NCBI GenBank assembly: GCA_017303355.1
Contig: JAFLCU010000007.1
Span: forward strand, 62,001 to 126,000
Direction of reading: 5' to 3'
DNA length: 64,000 nt
Source: Caulobacterales bacterium
GTDB taxonomy: Bacteria > Pseudomonadota > Alphaproteobacteria > Caulobacterales > Aquidulcibacteraceae
In this document: positions 18,720-27,624 of the stretch, piece after piece
Layout of the letters: every line of letters begins with the position of its first letter
Position numbering within the stretch: the stretch's first letter is position 1
Made by a program: the position numbers and the translations under genes
Notes under the pieces: model-generated
The model's database searches: none
What the model was told of the DNA's origin: nothing
Seen by the model: only the letters and a program-made list of their open reading frames with translations

Positions 18720-20012
18720 ATGACTGAAGAACAAGCACTCGAAGGGCTCACCTCGCTCACGTTGCAGGAGCTCAAGCGCAAGCCGGCCGCTGAATTGCTG
18801 GCCCTGGCGGAATCCCTCGAAATCGAGGGCGCCAACACGCTGCGCATCCAGGACATGCAGGCCGCGATCCTGAAGCACGTCGCCGACCGCGGCGTGGAGA
18901 TCGGCGGCGCCGGCGTGATCGAAATTTTGTCGGACGGCTTCGGCTTCCTGCGCTCGCCGCAATCGAATTATCTGCCTGGCCCGGACGACATCTACGTGTC
19001 GCCGCAACAGATCCGGAAGTTTGGCCTACGCACTGGCGACACGGTCGAAGGCCAGATCAAGGCGCCGAAAGATGGCGAACGCTATTTCGCGCTCACCAAG
19101 GTCAACTCCGTTAATTTCGAAGACCCCGATCGCGTCCGCCACAAAGTCCATTTCGACAATCTGACGCCGCTCTACCCGACCGAGCGCCTGAAGATGGAAT
19201 TGGACGATCCGACCATCAAAGACAAAACCGGCCGCATCATCGACATCGTCGCGCCGATCGGCAAAGGCCAGCGCTCGCTGATCGTCGCGCAACCGCGGAC
19301 GGGTAAAACCGTCATCATGCAGAATATCGCCAAGGCGATCGAAGCAAACCACCCGGAAGTCTTCCTCATCGTTCTGCTGATCGACGAACGCCCGGAAGAA
19401 GTCACCGACATGCAGCGCAGCGTGAAGGGCGAGGTGGTTTCCTCGACCTTCGACGAGCCGGCGACGCGCCACGTCGCGGTGGCCGAAATGGTTATCGAAA
19501 AAGCCAAGCGCTTGGCCGAACACGGCAAGGACGTCGTGATCCTGCTCGATTCCATCACGCGTTTGGGCCGCGCCTACAACACCGTCGTACCCTCCTCGGG
19601 CAAGGTGCTGACGGGCGGTGTCGACGCCAACGCGTTGCAGCGCCCGAAGCGCTTCTTCGGCGCGGCGCGCAACCTTGAAGAAGGCGGCTCGCTCACGATC
19701 ATCGCGACAGCGCTGATTGATACCGGCTCGCGCATGGACGAAGTTATCTTCGAAGAATTCAAGGGTACGGGTAACAGCGAACTCCAGCTCGACCGCAAGG
19801 TCGCGGACCGCCGCATCTTCCCGGCCATCGACGTGCTTAAGTCGGGCACGCGCAAGGACGAACTCATCACGCCGAAGGAGCACCTGCAAAAGATGTACGT
19901 GCTCCGCCGCATCCTCTCGCCCATGGGCACGCAGGACGCGATTGAGTTCCTGCTCGACAAGCTCAAGGGCTCGAAGAACAACGACGACTTCTTCCAGTCG
20001 ATGAATACGTAA
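18720..20012 (+). CDS. rho: Transcription termination factor Rho
   Basis: Hexameric RNA helicase that ends transcription at C-rich untranslated RNA. The 430 residues contain the N-terminal Rho-N region ([19 protein letters not shown]), the RNA-binding cold-shock-like fold ([22 protein letters not shown]), the Walker [15 protein letters not shown], the Walker [18 protein letters not shown] and the Q/R-loop region [15 protein letters not shown] ~190-bp leader separates it from hemJ, as expected for an autoregulated gene. A hairpin terminator follows. Confidence 0.98.
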   Translation: MTEEQALEGLTSLTLQELKRKPAAELLALAESLEIEGANTLRIQDMQAAILKHVADRGVEIGGAGVIEILSDGFGFLRSPQSNYLPGPDDIYVSPQQIRKFGLRTGDTVEGQIKAPKDGERYFALTKVNSVNFEDPDRVRHKVHFDNLTPLYPTERLKMELDDPTIKDKTGRIIDIVAPIGKGQRSLIVAQPRTGKTVIMQNIAKAIEANHPEVFLIVLLIDERPEEVTDMQRSVKGEVVSSTFDEPATRHVAVAEMVIEKAKRLAEHGKDVVILLDSITRLGRAYNTVVPSSGKVLTGGVDANALQRPKRFFGAARNLEEGGSLTIIATALIDTGSRMDEVIFEEFKGTGNSELQLDRKVADRRIFPAIDVLKSGTRKDELITPKEHLQKMYVLRRILSPMGTQDAIEFLLDKLKGSKNNDDFFQSMNT

Positions 20013-20035
20013 TATCCCACGCACGAGTGAGCACG

Positions 20036-20068
20036 AAGGGCGCGGCGGAACCTGCGCCCTTTTTGTTT
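20036..20068 (+). terminator. Rho-independent terminator after rho
   Basis: AAGGGCGC (20036-20043) pairs with GCGCCCTT (20054-20061) and is followed by a T-run, 23 bp after the rho stop. Confidence 0.85.
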
Positions 20069-20074
20069 TGTGCT

Positions 20075-20180
20075 CCACCGTCATCCCGGCCGACCGCAGG
20101 GAGAGCCGGGACCCAGGGCCACCTCTCCGTCGTTTGCGCTGGGTCCCGGATCACGCTCCGCGTGTCCGGGATGACGGTGG
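20075..20180. repeat. Palindromic repeat element, intergenic copy
   Basis: A 106-bp element bounded by a perfect 15-bp inverted repeat, CCACCGTCATCCCGG at 20075-20089 and its complement at 20166-20180. Inside lies a second inverted repeat (GCCGGGACCCAGG near 20105 against CTGGGTCCCGG near 20149). A related element with the same ends lies within mnmG (25705-25816). It is non-coding and contains no transposase, so it resembles a REP/BIME-like or Rickettsia-palindromic-element-like sequence. It lies directly after the rho terminator. Confidence 0.85.
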
Positions 20181-20222
20181 TGTTGTCGGGTGCTAGGTCT
20201 CTCGCAAACGAGGGAGACGGCC

Positions 20223-20828
20223 ATGCTCAAGATCTACCATTCGCAAGGCGCGCGTTCGTTGCGTGTGCTGTGGCTGTGCGAGGAGATGGGTGTGCCGTAC
20301 GAGACGGCGGAAGCCTCGTTCTTCAAGCCGAGCGACGAGTTTACGGCCGTCAATCCGCTGCGCACCGTGCCGGCGATGACCGACGGCGATGTGCGCATGA
20401 TCGAGTCCGTGGCGATGATGATCTACATCATGGCCAAGCACGGCCCGACCGATCTCGACGTGAAGCCGCACGAAGAGGGCTATCCCGACTATCTGCAGTA
20501 TCTGATGTTCGGCGAAGCCGGCATGGCGGCGTATGGCAATCCCCTCGTCGCCACGCGCTACATGGCGCCCGACGACCAGAAGCAAAACTGGACCGTCGAT
20601 TATCTCAAGGGCGCGCTCGCCAAGCGCCTCGCTTTCACGGCTGAGCGTCTGGGCGGCAAGCCCTATGTCGCCGCCAATCGCTTCACAGCGGCGGATATCT
20701 CGGTCGCCTACGTGATTAGTGTCGCTCAGTTCGCGGGCATCGAAGAAATCGTGCCGGCAGCGATGCAGACCTATTACGAGAACCTCGCACAGCGCCCTGC
20801 TTTCCAGCGCGCGGCTGCGGTGAAGTAG
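20223..20828 (+). CDS. Glutathione S-transferase family protein
   Basis: A 201-residue two-domain GST. The thioredoxin-fold N-terminal domain has MLKIYHSQGARSLRVLWLCEE with the Ser/Arg active-site region and the glutathione-contact segment NPLRTVPAMTDGDVRMIESVAMMIYI (ends quoted: NPLRTVPAM and MIESVA). The helical C-terminal domain contains NRFTAADISVAYV, the N-capping motif typical of GSTs. I start at 20223 because GAGGGAGAC precedes that ATG; an ATG at 20190 would add 11 atypical residues. Substrate unknown. A gene for quinone oxidoreductase converges on it. Confidence 0.9.
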   Translation: MLKIYHSQGARSLRVLWLCEEMGVPYETAEASFFKPSDEFTAVNPLRTVPAMTDGDVRMIESVAMMIYIMAKHGPTDLDVKPHEEGYPDYLQYLMFGEAGMAAYGNPLVATRYMAPDDQKQNWTVDYLKGALAKRLAFTAERLGGKPYVAANRFTAADISVAYVISVAQFAGIEEIVPAAMQTYYENLAQRPAFQRAAAVK

Positions 20829-20829
20829 T

Positions 20830-20875
20830 GGAGCGCGGCGCGCCGCGCCGCATGCGCAACGGAGCCGCGCGCTCC
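20830..20875. terminator. Possible shared hairpin terminator between GST and quinone oxidoreductase genes
   Basis: GGAGCGCGGC (20830-20839) is nearly complementary to GCCGCGCGCTCC (20864-20875) between two convergent genes. No clear T-tract, so this is a weak call. Confidence 0.4.
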
Positions 20876-20880
20876 CATCG

Positions 20881-21852
20881 TTATGGAACGAGCACCAAAC
20901 TGCCCGTCGTCTTGCGTGCTTCCAGATCGCGGTGCGCTTGCACGGCGTCCGCCAACGCGTAGCGCGTCGGCGGCGCGATCTTCACGGCGCCGGAGGCGAT
21001 CACCTCGAACAGATCGGCCGCCGTTTCATGGAGGTCTTCGAGCTTCGCCGTGTAGTGATTGAGCGTCGGGCGCGTGAGGAAGAGCGAGCCTTTTTGCGCG
21101 AGCAGCAAAGGGCTGAACTCGGGCGCGGGCCCAGACGCATTGCCATAGCTCACCATCATGCCGAGCGGACGCAGACTATCGAGCGACGCCATGAACGTGT
21201 CTTTGCCGACGCCGTCATAGACGACATGCGCGCCCTCGCCGTTTGTGATTTCACGCACGCGCTTTGCGATGTCGTCGCGCGCCTGCACGATCACATGATC
21301 GGCGCCGAGCGCTGTCGCGATCTCTGCTTTCGCATCGCTGCCGACAACGGCAATCACGATCGCGCCAAGATGCTTGGCCCATTGCACAGCGATCTGACCA
21401 ACGCCGCCAGCCGCTGCGTGGATCACGACAACATCGCCGCGTTTCACGCGAAACGTCTTGCGCAAAAGATAACGCGCAGTCATGCCCTTTAACATCGCTG
21501 ATGCTGCAACATCGAACGAAATCGCTTGCGGCACATGCACTGCGCGCGTTTCGGCAAGCGTATGCGTTTCAGCATAAGCGCCCACAGGCGCGGTGCCGCT
21601 CGCAACGTGATCACCGATTTTAAACCGCGTTACGCTCTCACCGATCGCCTCAACGACGCCGGCGAATTCTTGGCCGATGCCCGTTGGCAATGGCAATTTG
21701 TACAACCCGCTGCGATGATACGTATCGATGAAGTTCACGCCGATCGCGTGAGTGCGCACGCGTATCTCATTCGGCTTCAGCGTCGGCATTCCAACATCAA
21801 CGAGCCGCATCACATCCGGCCCGCCACTCTCCGCAACGCGAATTGCTTTCAT
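20881..21852 (-). CDS. NADPH:quinone oxidoreductase (zinc-free MDR family)
   Basis: Medium-chain reductase that moves electrons from NADPH to quinones. The 323 residues open MKAIRVAESGGPDVMRLVDV; NFIDTYHRSGLYKLPLP and GQEFAGVVEAIGE follow, and the nucleotide-binding loop is HAAAGGVGQIAVQWAKHLG at about residues 148-166. There is no catalytic zinc cysteine set, consistent with QOR-type enzymes. The start at 21852 has a GGAG stretch at good spacing; the upstream ATG at 21870 lacks one. It may share a message with the GDPD and dienelactone-hydrolase genes upstream. Confidence 0.93.
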   Translation of the reverse strand: MKAIRVAESGGPDVMRLVDVGMPTLKPNEIRVRTHAIGVNFIDTYHRSGLYKLPLPTGIGQEFAGVVEAIGESVTRFKIGDHVASGTAPVGAYAETHTLAETRAVHVPQAISFDVAASAMLKGMTARYLLRKTFRVKRGDVVVIHAAAGGVGQIAVQWAKHLGAIVIAVVGSDAKAEIATALGADHVIVQARDDIAKRVREITNGEGAHVVYDGVGKDTFMASLDSLRPLGMMVSYGNASGPAPEFSPLLLAQKGSLFLTRPTLNHYTAKLEDLHETAADLFEVIASGAVKIAPPTRYALADAVQAHRDLEARKTTGSLVLVP

Positions 21853-21886
21853 CGATCGCTCTCCACTCATCGCGTCGATATGGGTA

Positions 21887-22831
21887 TCAACCGCCTACGG
21901 CGCACTGCATCGCCGCGATCCCATCAACGCCATCGTTCGCGTCCAGATCGCGCGACGCCTGAAGCGGCCTGTCGGTTGCGATGAGCTGCAATCCCGTCTC
22001 CGCGAAGGCTGCGTATTGTTCGCGACCATCGCGCGCGAAGCGGCCGTCCCACGAATGCTCCGGATTGCCGAGCGTGCCGAACATCGCCTCAACGCCGCGC
22101 TGCGCCAGCGCGATGTTGAGAGCCGAATCCGGCTCGTCCGTACCAGTCCAGGCGAGCACCTTGGTGAGATCAATGCCACGCCGCTCCAGCGTGTCGAGAT
22201 CGCTTGCCTCGTCGATCGAGACTGAGAGCATCAATTCAGGTGCGAGGTTGTGCACGCGCACGGCGGCGTCATCGCTATAGGTGATGAACACTACGCGATC
22301 CTCGGCGCCGGCCGCACGCACCTCGGCGATCACGTCCTCGTACGAAACGTCCCGCTTTACGTCGAGTTCAAGGAGCGCACGATCGTTGGCCCAATCCAAA
22401 GCCTCCCGGAATGTCGGCACGTGCGCATCCAGCGCTCGGCCGTTTTCGTCTTCGAGCCGCAGCGCCTGAATTTCCGCGAGCGTGTGATCACGCACGAGAC
22501 CCGTGCCCGTCGTCGTGCGATCAAGCTCATCGTCATGCATGAGCACCAACACGTTGTCGCGCGTGCGCGCGATGTCGATCTCAAGCATCGCGGGCGCTTG
22601 GCGTACAATGTTCTGGAACGTCGGGACTGCGTTCTCGGCAAAGCCGGGCGCTGGTCCGCCGCGATGCGCCGCGACGATCGTGCGACTGTTCTCGCGCAAG
22701 CAATCGAAGAAGGCGCCGATGTCGGCGGGGGCCAAGGCTTCAATCGCCGTGGGCGCCGCCTCGTTCGCAATGTCCGTCGGCGCATCGCACGCGCCCAGCG
22801 CCAATGCGCCGATCAACAGAAGCCGCTTCAT
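21887..22831 (-). CDS. Glycerophosphodiester phosphodiesterase, lipoprotein
   Basis: Hydrolyses glycerophosphodiesters to glycerol-3-phosphate and an alcohol. The protein (314 residues) opens with a lipoprotein signal, MKRLLLIGALALGACD, with an LGAC lipobox, so it is probably membrane-anchored in the envelope. The TIM-barrel catalytic motifs are IVAAHRGG.A..FAENAVPTF, MLEIDIARTRDNVLVLMHDD (catalytic Glu, Asp, His) and LDRTTTGTGLVRDHTLAE. It overlaps the dienelactone-hydrolase gene by 4 bp upstream. Confidence 0.92.
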   Translation of the reverse strand: MKRLLLIGALALGACDAPTDIANEAAPTAIEALAPADIGAFFDCLRENSRTIVAAHRGGPAPGFAENAVPTFQNIVRQAPAMLEIDIARTRDNVLVLMHDDELDRTTTGTGLVRDHTLAEIQALRLEDENGRALDAHVPTFREALDWANDRALLELDVKRDVSYEDVIAEVRAAGAEDRVVFITYSDDAAVRVHNLAPELMLSVSIDEASDLDTLERRGIDLTKVLAWTGTDEPDSALNIALAQRGVEAMFGTLGNPEHSWDGRFARDGREQYAAFAETGLQLIATDRPLQASRDLDANDGVDGIAAMQCAVGG

Positions 22832-23520
22832 ACGAGGTTCGCCTTGAAGAACGCGATGGTGCGATCGTCGGCGGTCTCCGCGTCGGCCACGTCGTAATTC
22901 TTGCCGCCCTCGCGCGTGAACGCGTGATCGCGCTCCGGGTAATCGTGCAGCGTGACGTGGCTGTTGGCGCTCAGGCCATCCTTCATCTGCTTTTGCGCGG
23001 GCGGCGGCACGAAGCCGTCCTTGCCGGCGATGTGCAGCATCAGCGGCTGGCGGATGCAGTCCGCCTCGCTGAGGAAGTTCGGGATGTTGACGCCGTAATA
23101 GCCGACGCTCGCATCAGCGTCCGTGCGTGTGGCCGTCAGGTACGCCAGCAGCCCGCCCAGGCAATAGCCGACAGCGCCGACCTTGCCGCCGTCCAACAGC
23201 GCGCGCGCATGATCGATTGTGGCTTGGATGTCTTTGATGCCGGTCTCGATATCGAAGCGCTTCATCAGATCCATCGCCTTGGCCCATTCGGCCTCGGATT
23301 GGTCGGTAATGTCGACGTCCTTCTCGAGCCGCCAGAAGAGATCAGGCGCGATCGCCAGGAAGCCCTCGGAGGCCAGCCAGTCGGCTTTGCCGCGCATCAC
23401 GGCATTGACGCCGAAGATCTCCTGGATCGCCACGACAGCGGCTTTGGGCGTGCCGGCGGGCTTGGCCACGTACGCGCGGAACACGCCGTCCGGTCCGGCG
23501 ATCTGTACCCATTCACCCAT
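22828..23520 (-). CDS. Dienelactone hydrolase family protein
   Basis: Alpha/beta-hydrolase of the dienelactone-hydrolase family, 230 residues. The catalytic cysteine is in GAVGYCLGGLLAY (about residues 115-127), the acid is in IAGKDGFVPP and the histidine in YPERDHAFTREGGKNYD. The opening GPDGVFRAYVAKPAG and VVAIQEIFGVN fit the family. Its physiological substrate is unknown. First gene of a minus-strand unit with the GDPD gene (4-bp overlap). Confidence 0.92.
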   Translation of the reverse strand: MGEWVQIAGPDGVFRAYVAKPAGTPKAAVVAIQEIFGVNAVMRGKADWLASEGFLAIAPDLFWRLEKDVDITDQSEAEWAKAMDLMKRFDIETGIKDIQATIDHARALLDGGKVGAVGYCLGGLLAYLTATRTDADASVGYYGVNIPNFLSEADCIRQPLMLHIAGKDGFVPPPAQKQMKDGLSANSHVTLHDYPERDHAFTREGGKNYDVADAETADDRTIAFFKANLV

Positions 23521-23602
23521 GCCTCGATCTCCATCCTGTCTTGGGGCTTCGCCAGGCGTTATAGACGCTCACAACGACAAACGCGCGAGAGGAATTGGGG
23601 CC

Positions 23603-23854
23603 ATGAAGTTCACCGTCAATGTCGAATGCTCGCCGGAGGAAGCACGCCGCTTCATGGGCCTGCCGGACGTCACGCCGATCAACGAAAAGCTCGTCGAAGA
23701 GATGGGCAAGCGCATGGAGAAAAACCTCCAGATGATGAGCGGCGAAGCGATGATGAATTCGTGGATGAGCGTCGGCACGCAAGCGCAGGACGCGTTCGTG
23801 AAGCTGATGACGAGCGGCGTCGGCGGCGCCTCTGCTTCACGTGAAAAGCCCTAA
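23603..23854 (+). CDS. DUF6489 family small protein
   Basis: An 83-residue protein opening MKFTVNVECSPEEARRFMGL, followed by PDVTPINEKLVEEMGKRMEK and a Met-rich amphipathic helix region (MMSGEAMMNSWMSVG). This matches a small conserved family of unknown function that I recall as DUF6489. The start ATG is preceded by AGAGGAATTGGGG. A parS-like palindrome overlaps its last codons. mnmE starts 21 bp downstream. Confidence 0.82.
   Translation: MKFTVNVECSPEEARRFMGLPDVTPINEKLVEEMGKRMEKNLQMMSGEAMMNSWMSVGTQAQDAFVKLMTSGVGGASASREKP
23833..23848. promoter_or_regulatory. parS-like palindrome
   Basis: TGCTTCACGTGAAAAG matches 13 of 16 bases of the alphaproteobacterial parS consensus TGTTTCACGTGAAACA, with the central ten bases TTCACGTGAA perfect. 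It lies 4.5 kb from parA. A looser match (12/16) lies at 23868-23883, over the mnmE start. Confidence 0.5.
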
Positions 23855-23875
23855 TTCGATCTTAGATATTTTCAC

Positions 23876-25198
23876 ATGAAACGCGACACAATCGTAGCGC
23901 TCGCGACGGGCGCTGGACGCGCGGGTGTCGCGATCGTGCGCATTTCTGGTCCGCACGCGCGCGACGTGTTGAGCGCGATAACAACGCGCGAAATTCCATC
24001 GCCTCGCGTCGCCGCGAAACGCGCATTTTTCGCGCCAAATACGCATGTTTCGATCGACGATGGTCTCGCGGTTTTTTTTGAAGGACCAGCGAGCTTCACG
24101 GGTGAAGATGTTATCGAACTGCACGTGCATGGTGGGCTTGCTGTGATCGCCGCGATCATCGAAGCGTGTCTTGTACAAACTGGAATCCGCATCGCCGAGC
24201 CCGGCGAATTCACGCGCCGCGCGTTCGAAAACGGCAAGCTCGATTTGGCCGAAGCGGAGGGCTTGGCCGATCTCGTCGACGCCGAAACCGAGGGCCAACG
24301 TCGCCAAGCTCTGCGCCAAGTGCGCGGCGCTTTGAGCGCGGTCTATGAGGGCTGGCGCACGCGGCTGATCGAAGCGGCGGCTTTGATCGAAGCCGAGATC
24401 GATTTCCCGGATGAAGACCTGCCCGGCGCGCTGGCGCAGCGGGCCGCGCCGCTGCTGGAGGCCCTAGCGGTCGACATGGGCCGGCACCTCGATGACGGCC
24501 ATCGCGGCGAGCGGGTCCGTGACGGTTTCCGCATCGCCATCATCGGCCCGCCCAACGCCGGCAAGTCGAGCCTGCTGAACGCGCTGGCCCAACGCGAGGC
24601 GGTGATCGTGAGCGACATTCCCGGCACGACGCGGGATGTGGTCGAGGTTCGCCTGGTGTTGGCGGGCTACCCGGTCTGGATCGCGGACACGGCGGGGCTG
24701 CGCGAGGCGGCGGACGCCATCGAGGCCGAAGGCGTCCGCCGGGCGCTGGCGCGCGCCGACGAGGCTGATCTGCGGCTTGGAGTGGTGGAGGCGGGCGAGC
24801 CTGTGCCAAGCTCTGTGGCTGATGCCTTACGCTCTGGGGACCTGCTGATCCGCTCCAAGTCAGAGCGCCGGCCTGTCACGCCGGAGGTCGCGGGTGAGTT
24901 CGCCCTGTCCGTGGTGACGGGCCAGGGTATGGCGGCGCTAGAAGCAGCCGTGGCCGCAAAGGTGGCGGATGCTCTTGGCCGGGACGAGGCGCCGGCCCTG
25001 ACCCGCGCGCGGCATCGGCGGTTGGTGGAGGAGGCGCAGGCCGCCCTGCGCCGTGCGGTTCCGGCGCTGGATGTCGGGCCAGAGCTAGCGGCCGAGGATG
25101 TCCGGGCCGCCGCCCATGCCGTGGGGCGGCTCACGGGGCGGATCGATGTTGAGGATGTGCTCGGCGAGATCTTCTCGAGCTTCTGCATCGGCAAATAG
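23876..25198 (+). CDS. mnmE: tRNA-5-carboxymethylaminomethyl-uridine GTPase MnmE
   Basis: With MnmG it modifies the wobble uridine (U34) of certain tRNAs. The 440 residues have the N-terminal folate-binding domain (DTIVALATGAGRAGVAIVRI, GEFTRRAFENGKLDL), the GTPase domain with G1 GPPNAGKSSLLN at about residue 224, the G2/G3 region IPGTTRDVV and DTAGLREA, and the C-terminal FCIGK with the catalytic cysteine of the family. It is the first gene of mnmE-mnmG-DUF3088-rsmG-parA-parB, the gidA-region order known next to replication origins. Confidence 0.97.
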   Translation: MKRDTIVALATGAGRAGVAIVRISGPHARDVLSAITTREIPSPRVAAKRAFFAPNTHVSIDDGLAVFFEGPASFTGEDVIELHVHGGLAVIAAIIEACLVQTGIRIAEPGEFTRRAFENGKLDLAEAEGLADLVDAETEGQRRQALRQVRGALSAVYEGWRTRLIEAAALIEAEIDFPDEDLPGALAQRAAPLLEALAVDMGRHLDDGHRGERVRDGFRIAIIGPPNAGKSSLLNALAQREAVIVSDIPGTTRDVVEVRLVLAGYPVWIADTAGLREAADAIEAEGVRRALARADEADLRLGVVEAGEPVPSSVADALRSGDLLIRSKSERRPVTPEVAGEFALSVVTGQGMAALEAAVAAKVADALGRDEAPALTRARHRRLVEEAQAALRRAVPALDVGPELAAEDVRAAAHAVGRLTGRIDVEDVLGEIFSSFCIGK

Positions 25199-25315
25199 GC
25201 CGGAGCCGGGTTCCACGCAAAACAGGTTTCCGGGCGATTAGGTCGTTCCATGTGAAACGATCCAGGAATGGAGCCTCGCGCCCGGCCCCCATTTGCGCTA
25301 AGAGACGCGCCTTCC

Positions 25316-27277
25316 ATGACCTTCGGAAACTCCAGCTTCGACGTCATCGTCATCGGCGGCGGCCACGCCGGCTGTGAGGCCGCCGCGGCCGCAGCACGCC
25401 TGGGCGCGCGCGCGCTGCTGTTGACGCATAAGCTCGAAACCATCGGGGAGATGAGCTGCAACCCGGCCATTGGCGGCCTGGGCAAGGGGCATCTGGTCCG
25501 CGAGATCGACGCCTTGGATGGGGTGATGGGCCGGGTGGCTGACCTTGCAGGCATCCAGTTCCGGCTGCTCAACCGCTCCAAAGGCCCCGCCGTCCGTGGC
25601 CCGCGCGCCCAGTCTGATCGGAAGCTCTATCGCCAGGCCATGCAGGCGGCGCTGGCGGCGCAGCCGAACCTCACCATCGTCGCGGCGGCGGTCGAGGACC
25701 TCATCACCACCGTCATCCCGGGCGAGCGGAGCGAGACCCGGGACCCAGGGGGTAATGACGGATCGGCGGCCCTTGGGTCCCGGATGCCGCTACGCGGCTC
25801 CGGGATGACGGTGGTGGGGGTCGTTACGCAGGACGGCCGTGAGTACAGGGCTGAGAGGATTGTGCTCACCACCGGCACCTTCCTGAAGGGCGTGATCCAT
25901 ATCGGCGACAAGCGCATTCCGGCGGGCCGTCATGGCGAGGCGCCGGCGATTGGTTTGTCGGATCGGCTCTATGGGGCGGGCTTTGCGATGGGCCGGCTTA
26001 AGACCGGCACGCCGGCGCGGCTGCAATCTAGCTCGATCGATTGGGCGTCGCTGGAGAAGCAATACGCGGACGACGAGCCGTCGCCGTTCTCGTTCCTGAC
26101 GGACAAGATCACCAACCCGCAGGTCGCGTGTGGCGTCACTTACACGACCGCCGAGACCCACAAGATCATCGAGCAATCGCTGTCCAAGAGCGCGGTCTAT
26201 TCGGGCGCGATCAGCGGGCGGGGGCCACGCTATTGCCCGTCGATCGAAGACAAGGTTGTCCGCTTCGCCGACAAGAACGCCCACCAGATTTTCCTCGAAC
26301 CCGAAGGGCTCGATGACGACACGGTCTATCCGAACGGCATCAGCACCTCGCTGCCTGAAGACGTGCAGGAGCAATTCATCCGCACCATCCCGGGGCTCGA
26401 GAACGTCGTCATCAAGCGCCACGCCTATGCGATCGAGTACGATTACGTCGATCCGCGCGAGCTGATGCCGACGCTGGAGACGAAGCGCATCGCCGGCCTC
26501 TATCTCGCGGGGCAGATCAACGGCACGACCGGCTATGAGGAAGCTGCGGCGCAGGGTTTGATCGCGGGCCTCAACGCGGCGCGTGCGGCCGGCGGGGGAG
26601 CGCCGTTCGAAGTGACGCGCGCCGAGGGCTATATCGGCGTGATGATCGACGATCTCGTTACGCGCGGCGTCACCGAGCCATATCGCATGTTCACTTCGCG
26701 CGCCGAGTATCGTCTCTCACTGCGCGCCGACAACGCCGACCAACGGCTCACGCCGAAGGGCATTGAGCTCGGCTGCGTGGGTGCGGAGCGGTCGCGCAAA
26801 TTCACCGGTAAAATGCGGGAAATCGAAGCTGCGCGCGCCTTGGCGAAATCGTTGCAGATGACACCGGTGCAAGCGCAGGCGCGTGAGCTGAAGGTGAACC
26901 AAGATGGCCAACGCCGCGACGTGCTGCAGCTCTTGGCTTACCCCACGATCAGCTACGAGCAGCTCGCCGCGATCTGGCCCGAGCTTGCGTCGCTTAGCGA
27001 CCAAGCGCGTGAGCAGCTTGAGATCGATGCGATGTATTCGGGCTATCTCGAACGCCAGGCGCTCGATGTCGAAGCGTTTAAGCGCGACGAAGATTTGCGC
27101 CTCGATCCTACGCTCGATTATGCAAGCGTCGGCGGGCTGTCGAACGAGGTACGCGAGAAGCTGATGCGTGCGAAGCCCGTCACGCTCGGCCAAGCGTCGC
27201 GCATCGAAGGCGTCACGCCCGGCGCGCTGACGGCGTTGCTGGCGCATGTGAAGCGCGAACAGAGGAAGCGGGCATGA
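25316..27277 (+). CDS. mnmG: tRNA-modification FAD enzyme MnmG with a palindromic-repeat insertion
   Basis: FAD-dependent partner of MnmE in U34 modification. The dinucleotide loop [16 protein letters not shown] is near the start, [20 protein letters not shown] and the rest of the family core follow, and [24 protein letters not shown] text is present as [16 protein letters not shown]. The start at 25316 ([15 protein letters not shown]) is preferred to one 16 codons upstream. The 653 residues exceed the usual ~620: between AAAVEDLI and VGVVTQDG an extra stretch (about residues 131-167, including [11 protein letters not shown] and [10 protein letters not shown]) is encoded by a palindromic repeat (25705-25816) whose other copy is intergenic. 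The frame stays open through it. Confidence 0.96.
   Translation: MTFGNSSFDVIVIGGGHAGCEAAAAAARLGARALLLTHKLETIGEMSCNPAIGGLGKGHLVREIDALDGVMGRVADLAGIQFRLLNRSKGPAVRGPRAQSDRKLYRQAMQAALAAQPNLTIVAAAVEDLITTVIPGERSETRDPGGNDGSAALGSRMPLRGSGMTVVGVVTQDGREYRAERIVLTTGTFLKGVIHIGDKRIPAGRHGEAPAIGLSDRLYGAGFAMGRLKTGTPARLQSSSIDWASLEKQYADDEPSPFSFLTDKITNPQVACGVTYTTAETHKIIEQSLSKSAVYSGAISGRGPRYCPSIEDKVVRFADKNAHQIFLEPEGLDDDTVYPNGISTSLPEDVQEQFIRTIPGLENVVIKRHAYAIEYDYVDPRELMPTLETKRIAGLYLAGQINGTTGYEEAAAQGLIAGLNAARAAGGGAPFEVTRAEGYIGVMIDDLVTRGVTEPYRMFTSRAEYRLSLRADNADQRLTPKGIELGCVGAERSRKFTGKMREIEAARALAKSLQMTPVQAQARELKVNQDGQRRDVLQLLAYPTISYEQLAAIWPELASLSDQAREQLEIDAMYSGYLERQALDVEAFKRDEDLRLDPTLDYASVGGLSNEVREKLMRAKPVTLGQASRIEGVTPGALTALLAHVKREQRKRA
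25705..25816. repeat. Palindromic repeat element inside mnmG, in frame
   Basis: A 112-bp element bounded by perfect 16-bp inverted repeats, CACCACCGTCATCCCG at 25705-25720 and its complement at 25801-25816. Inner arms CCGGGACCCA near 25737 and TGGGTCCCGG near 25773 pair. Ends and inner arms match the intergenic element at 20075-20180. Relative to the normal MnmG sequence it adds roughly 31-37 residues without breaking the frame. Confidence 0.9.
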
Positions 27278-27624
27278 GCTTGAAGCGCGATACATTGTTC
27301 ATCCTGCGCGCGCCGTTCGAGGATGCGGCGCTGGAGGGGATGTGGTTCTGTACGTCGTGCGCGACGATGGAAGGCGCGCTGCTCGCCAACCCGCATTGGG
27401 CGGCGCGCATCGATGTGAAGCGCATGCCGTACCCGCGGCCGCGCCACGAGATGATCGTGCTCATCGGTGAAGAGAACCAATCCATGCCCGTGCTTGTGCT
27501 GGCCGATGGCGTAACGCCGCCCGCGGGCGCCAAGGCATTCGAGGGCCGCTATTTCCTCGATGAGCCCAAGCCCATCACCCGCTATCTCGCCGCTGCGTAT
27601 GGCGGAGCGGGGCCGCATCCGTGA
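27274..27624 (+). CDS. DUF3088 family protein
   Basis: A 116-residue protein opening [20 protein letters not shown], followed by the CTSCATMEG segment, [25 protein letters not shown] (split: [22 protein letters not shown]) and [18 protein letters not shown]. This matches DUF3088, a thioredoxin-like family of unknown function, as I remember it; the CTSC cysteines are in the expected place. It overlaps mnmG and rsmG by 4 bp each, so it is fully embedded in the gid operon. That position is unusual, since mnmG is normally followed directly by rsmG. Confidence 0.85.
   Translation: MSLKRDTLFILRAPFEDAALEGMWFCTSCATMEGALLANPHWAARIDVKRMPYPRPRHEMIVLIGEENQSMPVLVLADGVTPPAGAKAFEGRYFLDEPKPITRYLAAAYGGAGPHP

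Noticed and set aside
19026..20084. Open frame of 352 codons on the minus strand opposite rho
   Set aside because: Antisense shadow of rho; its sequence has no recognisable domain.
25268..25315. Upstream start for mnmG at 25268
   Set aside because: It would put 16 atypical Pro/Arg-rich residues before the dinucleotide-binding strand; the ATG at 25316 fits homologues.
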